DNA of 64,000 nt from Firmicutes bacterium AM41-11 (GTDB taxonomy: Bacteria > Bacillota_I > Bacilli_A > Erysipelotrichales > Erysipelotrichaceae), in assembly GCA_003480165.1 (NCBI GenBank), contig QUIQ01000005.1, positions 1-64,000 on the forward strand, in the 5' to 3' direction. Every line of letters begins with the position of its first letter. The stretch's first letter is position 1. Shown in pieces: positions 18,019-26,709 of the stretch. A model generated the notes under the pieces. The model was not told the origin of the DNA. It was given only the letters and a program-made list of their open reading frames with translations, and searched no databases. The translations under genes and the position numbers were made by a program.

Positions 18019-19984
18019 CTTTATCCCCTTCCAATGCCTCATCTATTTGGGCACTAGAGAATCCGCGTTTCATACAATATAAACGAATTTTCTGAAATTG
18101 TTCATTGCCGCTTTTTGAAGCATATAAACGTTGTGCTTTTTTCAAGGCATCTTGTAAAGCCTTTTGTTCATCTAAGTTTAATTCAATGGATTGACCAACC
18201 CGTGTGGCAACTTCCATGGAGTAACCTTTTTTCACCAATTTGTGAATCAAAGTTTGACGCATGACATTTTGTGATTGGGCACTTAAGCCTTTCACCAAAC
18301 GTTTAGCCACCTCATAGGCATTGCCTTCTTCATCTTCATCCGAAATCTGTTGCAAAGCCTCTTCAATCAGATCCTTGGCAATCCCGGCTTTCAATAATTT
18401 CTTTTTTATCTGTAATTTATTTTGTCCATAGCTATTCCATACTAAGGTCTTTTCTAAGGCATATTGGCGATCATCAATCAAATGTGCCTCTTTTAAATCA
18501 TGGACAATTCCATCGATTTCATCGTCTTCTAAATTCAATTTCTTTTTGCAGTATTGTCGCACTTCATAACTTGTATAGTCATTTAAGATAACACGGCGTT
18601 TCACCTTGCTGAAGGCTTCATATAAATTCTGCATCGATTGATAATTGGCAACTGTATAGGCATCTAAAATGGTTCCTTTGGAAATCTTTAACTCAAAGAA
18701 ATCCGAATCCGGAATCAATATCTTAATTTCCTCGGTATCCTTTTTCCGTGCCACGGATAAGCGTACAAAATCATCTTTTGTGAAAAGAATTTTATCGACA
18801 CGATACGCCATATGGTAATCGTCGATTGCCTGTTGATAGACAGCTAAGACTTTTTGGGCAAAGAGTTCCGTATTATATTGCTCGGTTTTGGCTACACAAT
18901 CCAAAACGTGCGCTTCTCTTTGCGCTTTAGGCAAAGTAAAATAGGCATCCAACTTGGCAGCTAGTTCTTGGGCATCATCGAAGTAATAACCCGTTTTTCC
19001 TTCTTCTACCAAACCATCTAAAACTTCATCTCGACGGCCAAAAACCATCAGTCCACTAGCCAAAGCTTCTAAATAGGTCATACCCTGGGTTTCTGATAAA
19101 GAAGCTGAGACAAAACAATCAAAAGCCGAATAATAATAAGGAATCTCTTCACGCGGAATCTTTCCAACAAAATGAACACGCTCTTCAATGCCAAGTTCTT
19201 TGGCTTCATTTTGGTAGAATTTTAAATCCGTTCCCCCACCAACAATAATTAAATGCAAATTATCATCTTTTACTTTTGATAAGGCTTCAATTGGCATTTC
19301 AATACATTTTTCTTTGGCAATCCGACCAACAAAGACAACTGTATGGGCCTCATCGGATAAGCCGAGTGATTGACGAACTGCTTGAATTTTTTCCGCATCC
19401 AGATTCTTTTTTAAGAAATCACTTAAATCAATACCGGTTGGAACAATATAAATTGGCGTTTTTACCCCATAGCTCTGCAAGGCTTTTTTGGTCTTATTGC
19501 TTGGAGCAATAACAGCCATAGGTCCATTACCCGCCAGTTTGGAAAGATAACGAACCACACGCCGACCCGCTTGATCGACTGTTTGAAAGTCTTTGGGATT
19601 CACATAGTGTAAATAATCTTCATACAAAGTATGATACGTATACACCAAAGGAATATTATATTTTTTGGCCATTTGTCGCGCAAAGAGACCAATTCCCATT
19701 TCGGTATGGACATGAATGACATCCAGATCCATCTTGCGGATATATTCTTCGCCCCGTAGTTGAATCGGATTTGACATTTTGTATCCATAGAATTTTTTCA
19801 CTTCTAAACCTGGTAGACGCAAGATATGATTCTCAGCATCATATTTCACGTTGATTCCATTATGATTGGAAACGACAAAAACGGTGTGTCCTAGTTTTTC
19901 TAAAGCTGCTTTTAAAGTCGCAATACTAGAAACAACACCATTTATATCGGGTAAATATGCATCGGAAAACAAACCTATTCGCAT
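18011..19984 (-). CDS. glycosyltransferase family 4 fused to a complete RecX domain
   Basis: 657 residues in two clear parts. Residues 1-~391 are a GT4 (GT-B) glycosyltransferase: MRIGLFSDAYLPDINGVVSSI, the HVHTEMGIG segment, VFVGRIAKEKC and the donor-site ETQGMTYLEALASG, close to diacylglycerol alpha-glucosyltransferases that build membrane glycolipids (the usual SEGFP/E-x7-E acceptor is ETQGMTYLE). Residues ~392-657 are a full-length RecX: VARKKDTEEIKILIPDSDFF, SKGTILDAYTV, YTSYEVRQYCKKKLNLEDDEIDGIVHDLKEAHLIDDRQYA and three-helix repeats. RecX restrains RecA filaments. No stop or frameshift separates them, though MAYRVDK at ~18811 could be an internal start. Such a fusion joins lipid glycosylation and recombination control in one polypeptide. 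Third gene of the operon; overlaps the flippase-like gene by 10 bases. Confidence 0.9.
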   Translation of the reverse strand: MRIGLFSDAYLPDINGVVSSIATLKAALEKLGHTVFVVSNHNGINVKYDAENHILRLPGLEVKKFYGYKMSNPIQLRGEEYIRKMDLDVIHVHTEMGIGLFARQMAKKYNIPLVYTYHTLYEDYLHYVNPKDFQTVDQAGRRVVRYLSKLAGNGPMAVIAPSNKTKKALQSYGVKTPIYIVPTGIDLSDFLKKNLDAEKIQAVRQSLGLSDEAHTVVFVGRIAKEKCIEMPIEALSKVKDDNLHLIIVGGGTDLKFYQNEAKELGIEERVHFVGKIPREEIPYYYSAFDCFVSASLSETQGMTYLEALASGLMVFGRRDEVLDGLVEEGKTGYYFDDAQELAAKLDAYFTLPKAQREAHVLDCVAKTEQYNTELFAQKVLAVYQQAIDDYHMAYRVDKILFTKDDFVRLSVARKKDTEEIKILIPDSDFFELKISKGTILDAYTVANYQSMQNLYEAFSKVKRRVILNDYTSYEVRQYCKKKLNLEDDEIDGIVHDLKEAHLIDDRQYALEKTLVWNSYGQNKLQIKKKLLKAGIAKDLIEEALQQISDEDEEGNAYEVAKRLVKGLSAQSQNVMRQTLIHKLVKKGYSMEVATRVGQSIELNLDEQKALQDALKKAQRLYASKSGNEQFQKIRLYCMKRGFSSAQIDEALEGDKDD

Positions 19985-21015
19985 GAAGACATCTCCTTAG
20001 CACTCTTTTTGGCATAATGATTCTTGCATAAGGCAAAAATAATAGCCCCAAGGATAATCACTATATGGTAAGAGCTAAACCGCCATAAAATCATCACAGC
20101 TCCGGTTAAGGAACCCATCATTCCATGAAAGAGCAGAGAAAAAAACATTTCAGTTCCTCCACTGGCGCCGGGAATGGGAATAAAACTATTTGCCATAAGG
20201 ACAAAAGAGGACAATGCGACAACATCCAGCATTTGACTCATCTTTAAAGGAATATGTAAAGCCATTCCTACCGCAAATGGCAAAGAATACAATAAAGATA
20301 GTCGCACAAAGTTAATCAGAACACAAATCGCAATGCGTTTTTTATCCTTTGACAGATTTTTTGCTTCGCTGGTAAACTGGCTTACCTGCAGAGTCAAAGA
20401 TTGAACCAGTTTATTCGGATTTTTAATAAAACGGAAATGCGATAAAAACTTTGCCAACCAATTCGCTAAACGAATATAAAATTTTGGGAATAGCGCCACT
20501 GTATAGAGCGCAAGTATGACAATCACATTGATTAAATAACCCAATAAAATAATGCCAAACCATCCGGATTGCGCCCGATAATAGGCATAGCGCAATAAGA
20601 AAAGAATGGTAACATACACCATCATCGTTGATTGATAAATAATAAAATCGGCCCAGAGAACACTGGCAGAATCACTGACTTTAATGCCTTGTTTCGACAT
20701 AATATAGGCTTGCCCAAATTGTCCTCCGGTACTACTTGGGGTAATACCCGCAAAAAAAGAACCTACAAAAGCGACAATGATACCTTTTGTGATGGAATAA
20801 TTTTTTACATACTTCCGTCCATATACCGCATAAACAAAACCCCAAACGACCGTATAAAGCGTACCCCATAATAAGATTACGACAAGGGCAAAGGGATTCA
20901 TTTCACTAAGGGCTTGAAGTACGACTTGATAGTTATCCTTTAACGCAAACCAAAGGGCTATAACAGTTAGGCATACGATCAAGAGAATATTCAAAATATA
21001 CTTATGACTTTTCAT
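19975..21015 (-). CDS. lysylphosphatidylglycerol synthetase-like/UPF0104 membrane protein
   Basis: 346 residues, about eight hydrophobic helices, with the UPF0104 signature FAGITPSSTGGQFGQAYIMSKQGI and the second conserved block FIPIPGASGGTEMFF. This matches the flippase-like N-terminal domain of MprF without the aminoacyl-transferase domain. Sitting between two glycosyltransferases, it probably flips or handles the glycolipid they make (inference). It overlaps the GT-RecX start. Confidence 0.88.
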   Translation of the reverse strand: MKSHKYILNILLIVCLTVIALWFALKDNYQVVLQALSEMNPFALVVILLWGTLYTVVWGFVYAVYGRKYVKNYSITKGIIVAFVGSFFAGITPSSTGGQFGQAYIMSKQGIKVSDSASVLWADFIIYQSTMMVYVTILFLLRYAYYRAQSGWFGIILLGYLINVIVILALYTVALFPKFYIRLANWLAKFLSHFRFIKNPNKLVQSLTLQVSQFTSEAKNLSKDKKRIAICVLINFVRLSLLYSLPFAVGMALHIPLKMSQMLDVVALSSFVLMANSFIPIPGASGGTEMFFSLLFHGMMGSLTGAVMILWRFSSYHIVIILGAIIFALCKNHYAKKSAKEMSSCE

Positions 21016-21023
21016 AAACCATC

Positions 21024-22061
21024 CTATTTATTCTTTTGTTGAAACGCATCGACATAGAATTCACGCCACATCTTCAAGACATGTTCCCGTGAATAAAAAT
21101 CAGAAATTGCTTTCGAATCTTCTTGGGCTTGACGATATAAAGAAACTTCATCATGAAGATTGCGAATCAATTGGGCAAACGTATCATTATCTTTTCCTTT
21201 TAAATAATGATTAAACAAAATATCTTTATATAAATCCAAATCTCGTAAGACAAGAGGAATTTGTAAATTAACTGCTTCCAAAATCGTCATAGGAAACAAC
21301 TCATTATAACTTGGCATAAATAAAACATTAGCCATATTGTAAAGATCTACCATTTCATTACGTGGAACAATACCTAAGAAATGCACATTTTCGGGAGGAT
21401 TCTTTTGTAGCTTTTTTAACTCTTCATACCCATCTGTCATAGCGCCAAAAGAAAAACCACCAGCCCATACAAATTGATATTCGGGACATTTTTTGGCAAC
21501 TTCAACAAAGTCCAGTACACCTTTTCGTGTTTGAACCTGACCAGCATCAAAGACAATAAAGTCGGAATCCTTGAAGCCATATTTCTGACGAATCGCATGG
21601 CGTTGGGCTTTGGGTTTAATATGAAATTGTTCTTTGGAAACAAAGTTCGGAATATAGTAAATCCGCTCTCTTTCAATACCATAGGCCACTAAGTCATCAA
21701 TAAAACATGGATTAACTACGACTAAACGATCGGCACTTCGATAAAAGTCAACGACATACTTACTAAAGGCTTTAAAAGCAAGCTTTGGTAGATGTAAGCT
21801 TCCTTCCAAAGTATCTGGTAAGAAATGACAATACGCTATATTCACAGAGCGATGATCCTTAATCTTTAAAAAGAAGGCAGGATCTACCGTATGAAAATGT
21901 TGAATATCACTGCGTTTTCTCCAATTATTGATGCGTACATCAAATAAATCACTCGCACCTTCTTGAATTAAACGAACTTGTTCTTTATATGCGCTGCCGA
22001 CACCCTGGCCAGCAACTTTATCAGCACTGGAATACATTGTGATAGATATTTTCTTAGACAT
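21024..22061 (-). CDS. family 4 glycosyltransferase
   Basis: 345 residues, GT-B fold: N-terminal KISITMYSSADKVAGQGVGSAYKEQV, and the C-terminal donor domain with VFDAGQVQTRKGVLDFVEVAKK and NELFPMTILEAVNLQIPLVLRD (the E-x7-E motif). Together with the GT4-RecX product it resembles the two-step diglucosyl-diacylglycerol pathway of Gram-positives, this protein being the second or first sugar transferase (inference). The ATG at 22061 has GGAG nine bases upstream; an in-frame TTG nine bases earlier is less likely. First gene of the eight-gene operon. Confidence 0.88.
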   Translation of the reverse strand: MSKKISITMYSSADKVAGQGVGSAYKEQVRLIQEGASDLFDVRINNWRKRSDIQHFHTVDPAFFLKIKDHRSVNIAYCHFLPDTLEGSLHLPKLAFKAFSKYVVDFYRSADRLVVVNPCFIDDLVAYGIERERIYYIPNFVSKEQFHIKPKAQRHAIRQKYGFKDSDFIVFDAGQVQTRKGVLDFVEVAKKCPEYQFVWAGGFSFGAMTDGYEELKKLQKNPPENVHFLGIVPRNEMVDLYNMANVLFMPSYNELFPMTILEAVNLQIPLVLRDLDLYKDILFNHYLKGKDNDTFAQLIRNLHDEVSLYRQAQEDSKAISDFYSREHVLKMWREFYVDAFQQKNK

Positions 22062-22081
22062 ACTCTTCAACTCCGAACTTT

Positions 22082-22110
22082 ATTATACCAACAGATGGCA
22101 GTGATGTACA
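22082..22110 (-). promoter_or_regulatory. promoter of the glycosyltransferase-RecX operon
   Basis: On the minus strand TGTACA, a 17-base spacer ending TGG, and TATAAT: an extended -10 sigma-A promoter about 20 bases before the first gene. Confidence 0.75.
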
Positions 22111-22116
22111 TATGCA

Positions 22117-22138
22117 CAAAAAAACCGGCATTGCCGGA
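22117..22138 (-). terminator. terminator after the 2-TM protein gene
   Basis: CCGGCAATGCCGG followed on the minus strand by seven T. It directly precedes the glycosyltransferase operon promoter. Confidence 0.85.
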
Positions 22139-22459
22139 TTAGTCTTTTTGATTGTATCGATCAATTTTTGCCAATAAGCTCTTACGACCGTTGCGATAGG
22201 AAACAAACGACAATCCCGTCGCAATGCCAAAGATGATAGTTCCAATCAATCCAACCCATTTAAATACTTGTCTCGTGGAATCAGAAACATTCGGCATTAG
22301 AGGATCCGTAATATTATTTTGTCCCCAAATGAACAGAATCACAAAAATCACCAAAAGGATAGTTAATGTACGAATCACATTTTTCACCCGTTTTAACATT
22401 GCATTTTCTTGTTGAATGATACTTGCTAATTGATCTCTTTCTTTTCTTGACATTTTCAT
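22139..22459 (-). CDS. small two-helix membrane protein, function unknown
   Basis: 106 residues: a charged N-terminal coiled region (MSRKERDQLASIIQQENAMLKRVK), two hydrophobic segments (TLTILLVIFVILFIWG and VGLIGTIIFGIATGLSFVS) and a basic C-terminus. I do not recognise the family. Good AAGGAG site. The gene starts only ~16 bases after the T-run of the PTS operon terminator, so it is probably expressed by read-through from the PTS operon. Confidence 0.75.
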   Translation of the reverse strand: MKMSRKERDQLASIIQQENAMLKRVKNVIRTLTILLVIFVILFIWGQNNITDPLMPNVSDSTRQVFKWVGLIGTIIFGIATGLSFVSYRNGRKSLLAKIDRYNQKD

Positions 22460-22474
22460 AATACTCTTCTCCTT

Positions 22475-22508
22475 TAAAAAAAAGAGCGAAGGCTAAAAGC
22501 CTCCGCTT
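22475..22508 (-). terminator. terminator at the end of the first PTS operon
   Basis: GCGGAGGC / GCCTTCGC (one G-T pair) with eight T on the minus strand, just after the IID stop. Confidence 0.85.
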
Positions 22509-22520
22509 TTGAGTTTTGAA

Positions 22521-23351
22521 TTATCCTAAGAATCCGATTACAGATCCTACAAATCCGATGACTACGAACAATAACAATACTTTAACTGGAGTAACGTTTT
22601 TCTTAGCCATTAACCACCAAGCAAACAATACGAATGCCATAGTAAGAACTTTAGGGAATGCACCATCTAATTTTTCTCCTAATGTGACATTAGTTAATTT
22701 ACCAGTAGCTTGATCATAAGATCTCGTAATTACTAAGTTTGTTGAGATTGATACCCAAGATGCAGCCATTGCACCAACGATAACTTGACCCATAACCAAT
22801 ACAGATTCACGGAATGCTGTTGCTTTTTCACCAACTAATAATTCAACAGCACTACCTCCAAGTTCATAACCTTTGAAGTATACAAAGTGTTGGAACCAAA
22901 TTGAAGTAGCGTTCCATACAACAATATAGAATAGAGGGCCAATAGGAGATCCACCTTCAGCGAATCCTAATGCGATACCTAATAAGATAGGAATGTAAGT
23001 ACCAACGATCAAAGAGTCACCAATACCAGCTAATGGACCCATCAAACCAGCACGGATACCATTGATCATTTCATCATCGATACCTTCTGCACCATTTGCA
23101 CGAGCTTCTTCCAAACCAGCTGTAATACCAACTACGATAGAACCAATTTGAGGTTCAGTGTTAAAGAATGGATAGTAAGCTTCCATTGCTTTAGATTGCT
23201 CTTCTTTAGTAGCATATAATTCTTTAATAATAGGTAACATAGACCACATGTAACCAAAAGTTTGCATATGTTCTTGTGAGAAACATGTTAAGTTTCCAAA
23301 CCACCAACGCCAGAAAGAACTATTTAATGTCTTTTGAGAAATCTTTTTCAT
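22521..23351 (-). CDS. PTS system mannose-family IID component (system 1)
   Basis: 276 residues of the EII-Man IID family. Signature segments are SFWRWWFGNLTCFSQEHMQTFGYMWSMLPIIKELY near the start, FFNTEPQIGSIVVGITAGLEEARANG, and GLMGPLAGIGDSLIVGT. Together with IIC it forms the membrane channel. The ATG lies one base after the IIC stop and its GGAGG site is inside the 3' end of IIC, so translation is coupled. Confidence 0.95.
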   Translation of the reverse strand: MKKISQKTLNSSFWRWWFGNLTCFSQEHMQTFGYMWSMLPIIKELYATKEEQSKAMEAYYPFFNTEPQIGSIVVGITAGLEEARANGAEGIDDEMINGIRAGLMGPLAGIGDSLIVGTYIPILLGIALGFAEGGSPIGPLFYIVVWNATSIWFQHFVYFKGYELGGSAVELLVGEKATAFRESVLVMGQVIVGAMAASWVSISTNLVITRSYDQATGKLTNVTLGEKLDGAFPKVLTMAFVLFAWWLMAKKNVTPVKVLLLFVVIGFVGSVIGFLG

Positions 23352-23352
23352 A

Positions 23353-24192
23353 TTAAATATCCTCCTCGTCGTCATAATCATCAGCTGAATCGGCAGCAAC
23401 GCCTGTAGCCTTCATCATAGCCATTTGGTAGTTAATCAATGCAAAGACACCACCAACAACTGTAGCTGCAATTAATGTTAAGTGCATTGAAGCTGCAATT
23501 GTGAATCCAAATGCAAAGAATACCAAATCACTAGTTTTAGTAACAACTGATTTCAACAAGATACCAATACCTACAGCAGGAAGTACACTACCTACAGAAA
23601 GGATAGCCTTGATATACCATACATCTGTGTTCAAGTTCTTGAACAATTCTTGTACAGCACCTGATCCATAGTAGCAAAGTAAAGTAACAGGTAAGAATGA
23701 TAATACAAAGTGTGAAATTAGTGGGAGAATTGTATCAACTTTTCCTAAACAATCTAAGTTTCCTTTTTTCAATTGAGCCCAACCATAATGTTGCCAAATT
23801 AAGTTCATCATAGCTGTTCCGTAGAATAAAGAAATACCGATAACACCAGTCATGGCAGAGATACTAGAAGCTAAACCTTGTGCTTCAGATCCTCCAAAAT
23901 CCATACCAGCTGCTTTTGCACCTACATATGCCAATGGGATACCAATGTAACTTACGGCACGTAAGTCAGATGCAACTGTTCCACCTGGAGTAACCAATGC
24001 GATCCACATAACCTGCATTGGAATACCAATTAAAATACATCCTTGAACATCACCTAAAATTAAACCAACAAATAATGATGCAACAAGGGGACGGTTCAAT
24101 GTGTAGTTACCTACTGTTGTACCTAAACAAGCGATTGTTGAAGCTGCAGTACAACTCATGATACCGATTAAAATTGCTTGTAACCAACTCAT
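23353..24192 (-). CDS. PTS system mannose-family IIC component (system 1)
   Basis: 279 residues, EII-Sor/Man IIC permease with many hydrophobic helices and the conserved LILGDVQGCILIGIPMQVMWIALVTPGGTVASDLRA segment. It ends in an acidic tail (DSADDYDDEEDI) not found in the other two IIC proteins of this window; the codons of that tail (GAGGAGGAT) double as the IID ribosome binding site. GGAG precedes the start. Confidence 0.94.
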   Translation of the reverse strand: MSWLQAILIGIMSCTAASTIACLGTTVGNYTLNRPLVASLFVGLILGDVQGCILIGIPMQVMWIALVTPGGTVASDLRAVSYIGIPLAYVGAKAAGMDFGGSEAQGLASSISAMTGVIGISLFYGTAMMNLIWQHYGWAQLKKGNLDCLGKVDTILPLISHFVLSFLPVTLLCYYGSGAVQELFKNLNTDVWYIKAILSVGSVLPAVGIGILLKSVVTKTSDLVFFAFGFTIAASMHLTLIAATVVGGVFALINYQMAMMKATGVAADSADDYDDEEDI

Positions 24193-24245
24193 TTTATAAT
24201 CTCTCCTTTTTATATATATCTAAAACTCTTTTACTATTCCCACTC

Positions 24246-24737
24246 TTAGTAACCGAATTTAGATCTGAATTTGTCCCAAGTACCAATAGAAGTTTCACGT
24301 ACTAAAGCAAATTCAACTGTGTAACCAGCTTTTGTGATTGCTTCAATCGCATCAGCTTCTTCTTGCGTGATACTTTGGTTGTTTCCTAATTTTGTAGTAC
24401 CTGGACGGTCATTACATGGACCAATAATAACGGTCTTGATGTCATTAGGAACGAATCCATCATCAACTAAGATTTCTTTCATATCGATTGGATTCTTAGT
24501 GATTAAGAAATACTTCTTAGCAGAGTTTTTAACTGTTTCTGCTTTTTCTTTCCAGTGTTCTTTTGTCCAAACAAACACTTTCTTGTCTGTACTAGCTTTG
24601 AAAGATTTTGCTAATACAGGAGTTGTTGCTGCCTTATCGTTAACAGCAACGATACCGTCACAAGGGAATTCTTTTGACCATCTTGTAACGATTTGTCCGT
24701 GGATGATACGGTCATCTACACGAATAAAGCTAATCAT
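24246..24737 (-). CDS. PTS system mannose-family IIB component (system 1)
   Basis: 163 residues. The phosphorylated His lies in IRVDDRIIHGQIVTRW near the N-terminus, the family hallmark; VIIGPCNDRPGTTKLGNN is diverged from the GGLGSAPGR-type loop of the other two systems, so substrate preference may differ. GAGGAGG precedes the start. Confidence 0.94.
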   Translation of the reverse strand: MISFIRVDDRIIHGQIVTRWSKEFPCDGIVAVNDKAATTPVLAKSFKASTDKKVFVWTKEHWKEKAETVKNSAKKYFLITKNPIDMKEILVDDGFVPNDIKTVIIGPCNDRPGTTKLGNNQSITQEEADAIEAITKAGYTVEFALVRETSIGTWDKFRSKFGY

Positions 24738-24786
24738 GATATGTTCCTCCTCTTTTTATTCAAACGTATGATTACGTTTCGACCAA

Positions 24787-25218
24787 TTAAATTTCGTCAT
24801 CGTCGTCTTCGTCTTCTTCAGTTTCAAAACGAGTAAGACCTGTACGACCTTCGTTCAATAATGTTTCTGCTAAAGCATCTTTATCATCAAAGTTATCTTT
24901 CATTAAGACAGCTGTGATTGCTAGTGGCATATTCATACCTGCAATAACTAAGGAATTTGATAATAAATCTTTTTCAGAAAGTACATTTAAAGCATTTGTA
25001 AATGGAGATCCACTTAAAATGTCTGCTAATAAAATGATTTCATCTTCAGCGGTAATATCTTTTACTAATGTACGGAAATTGTCAGCAAATTCATCTGCGC
25101 TCATTCCATCTTTTAAGCTAGTAGATAATACATCGTCACGATCACCAGTCATCATTTTAACTGCTGAATGTAATCCTGGAGCTAATTCTCCATGACTTAC
25201 CATAATCACATATTTCAT
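24787..25218 (-). CDS. PTS system mannose-family IIA component (system 1)
   Basis: 143 residues: KYVIMVSHGELAPGLHSAVKMM carries the phosphoryl-acceptor His (residue 9), followed by the core with LLADILSGSPFTNAL. The C-terminus is a run of acidic residues (TEEDEDDDDEI), unusual for this family. First gene of the operon, with GGAGG site and a cre-overlapped promoter 33 bases upstream. Confidence 0.95.
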   Translation of the reverse strand: MKYVIMVSHGELAPGLHSAVKMMTGDRDDVLSTSLKDGMSADEFADNFRTLVKDITAEDEIILLADILSGSPFTNALNVLSEKDLLSNSLVIAGMNMPLAITAVLMKDNFDDKDALAETLLNEGRTGLTRFETEEDEDDDDEI

Positions 25219-25250
25219 AGTTCTTTTCCTCCGTTGATTCTTGTAAGCAT

Positions 25251-25279
25251 ATTATAAATTATGAAGTTAGCGTTTTCAA
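25251..25279 (-). promoter_or_regulatory. PTS operon 1 promoter overlapped by a cre-like site
   Basis: On the minus strand TTGAAA (25274-25279), 17-base spacer, TATAAT (25251-25256). Overlapping the -35 is TGAAAACGCTAACT (25265-25278), which fits the CcpA cre consensus TGNAANCGNTNNCA except at its last base. Binding there would block polymerase, so carbon catabolite repression is predicted. Confidence 0.8.
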
Positions 25280-25407
25280 TTGTTAAAACGTTAATCTTCC
25301 CATATTTTTACATAATTCAGATACTTTCTTCACACACTACATCTACATTTTAAAAGCGCATGAAATCCTTTTCAATGTTCATTTGTCATAAGAGCTTGTG
25401 ACAAATG

Positions 25408-26709
25408 TCATTTTTTATCAAGGGTAATTTCGACTTCTTCAGCCGTATCAGAAATCCCCTTTTGAATATCCTCATTCGTATTTAAAAGACGTTGCATTTC
25501 ACTATCAATCATCGGGAATACTTGATCGTATTCTTTAAAACGATGAATGACTACTGCCTTTTCCATGGTTTCATCAAAGAAATCCAAGTTGTAGTTTTGA
25601 TCTTTCGGGGCATCTTCTTGAATATACTTTTGCACCGTCTTCGAATTCGTTATATTCTTTAATACCGAAACCCCTTGGGAATACTTAAAGAGCTGTTTTT
25701 GAATTTTTTCTTCATACGATACGGTCTTCAAAAAATCCCAGGCTAGCCGTTTATGATGGGACTGCTTGCTCATACCAAACATCAGCGTATCCATTTCTGA
25801 AGCATTAGCCCCCTTAGGACCAGCCGGCATCGGAATACAATCCCATTCAAAAGATGAATACTTTTTTACACTCCATGGATACGGTTTATAGGTACGGTAC
25901 TCGCTAAAGCGCATCGGGCAAAAAGCAACTTGTCCCTTATCAAACATCGCACTGGTCACATTTATACCTTGATTTAAACGATATAAATTACGAACAAACG
26001 CAATCGCATCAATGGCTTTTTGATCTTCAATCAGCAATTTTGTCCCATCCTCATTAAAGACATGGGCTCCATTGGAGCTCAAAGCTTGCTGCCAAGTATA
26101 TCCATATTGACCAAATTGATCCAATACCCCATCTCCATCGGTATCTTTTGTCAATTGACTGCAAATCGAATAGAAATCATCCCATGTCCAGTTTTTCGGA
26201 ATCGTAATATGGTTCTCATTAATCAAAGTTTGATTCACAAACATTAAAGTTGGGACGCTCTCATACGGAAGGGCAAATTGATGACCCCCAATATTTCCGG
26301 TTTCATAACTCGTTGAATAGTACTTTTTGGCATCAAAAGTTGTATCACTCTGAATATCGTCATTCAAATCATCCAGCATACCAATGTCCGCAAAAGTTGA
26401 TAAATCATCCCTCATAACCATAAATACATCAGGAAGATCTCCAGATAAAGCTTTATTGGAAAGCCATTTGGAATAATCGGACTTTATAATTCCGGAAGTA
26501 TACTTCACTTTTACATTGGGATGCTCCGCTTCAAAAAGAGCAATCGCATGGTCAATGATTTTTCCATTTTGGGGACTGGGTACATCCCAATTACTTCCGG
26601 TAAATACGCCAAGTTCAAGAACAACCGGTCTTTGTATCACATATACACCCAGACCTATGCACAGCACCAGAAGAATATTCACCAGAATGGTTTTTGTTCG
26701 CTTATTCAT
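25408..26709 (-). CDS. membrane-anchored extracellular solute-binding protein, family 1 (sugar-binding)
   Basis: 433 residues. One N-terminal membrane helix (TILVNILLVLCIGLGVYVI) without a lipobox, then a MalE/UgpB-type binding domain: FTGSNWDVPSPQNGKIIDHAIALFEAEHPNVKVKY, LSGDLPDVFMV, FALPYESVPTLMFVNQTL, the Ca-binding-like DTDGDGVLDQFG, and MPAGPKG. No ABC permease or ATPase is nearby, so it probably feeds the sensor kinase encoded two genes upstream rather than a transporter. The ATG at 26709 follows CCGAGG and overlaps the response regulator stop by 8 bases. Last gene of the sensor operon, ending ~190 bases before the PTS operon. Confidence 0.88.
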   Translation of the reverse strand: MNKRTKTILVNILLVLCIGLGVYVIQRPVVLELGVFTGSNWDVPSPQNGKIIDHAIALFEAEHPNVKVKYTSGIIKSDYSKWLSNKALSGDLPDVFMVMRDDLSTFADIGMLDDLNDDIQSDTTFDAKKYYSTSYETGNIGGHQFALPYESVPTLMFVNQTLINENHITIPKNWTWDDFYSICSQLTKDTDGDGVLDQFGQYGYTWQQALSSNGAHVFNEDGTKLLIEDQKAIDAIAFVRNLYRLNQGINVTSAMFDKGQVAFCPMRFSEYRTYKPYPWSVKKYSSFEWDCIPMPAGPKGANASEMDTLMFGMSKQSHHKRLAWDFLKTVSYEEKIQKQLFKYSQGVSVLKNITNSKTVQKYIQEDAPKDQNYNLDFFDETMEKAVVIHRFKEYDQVFPMIDSEMQRLLNTNEDIQKGISDTAEEVEITLDKK

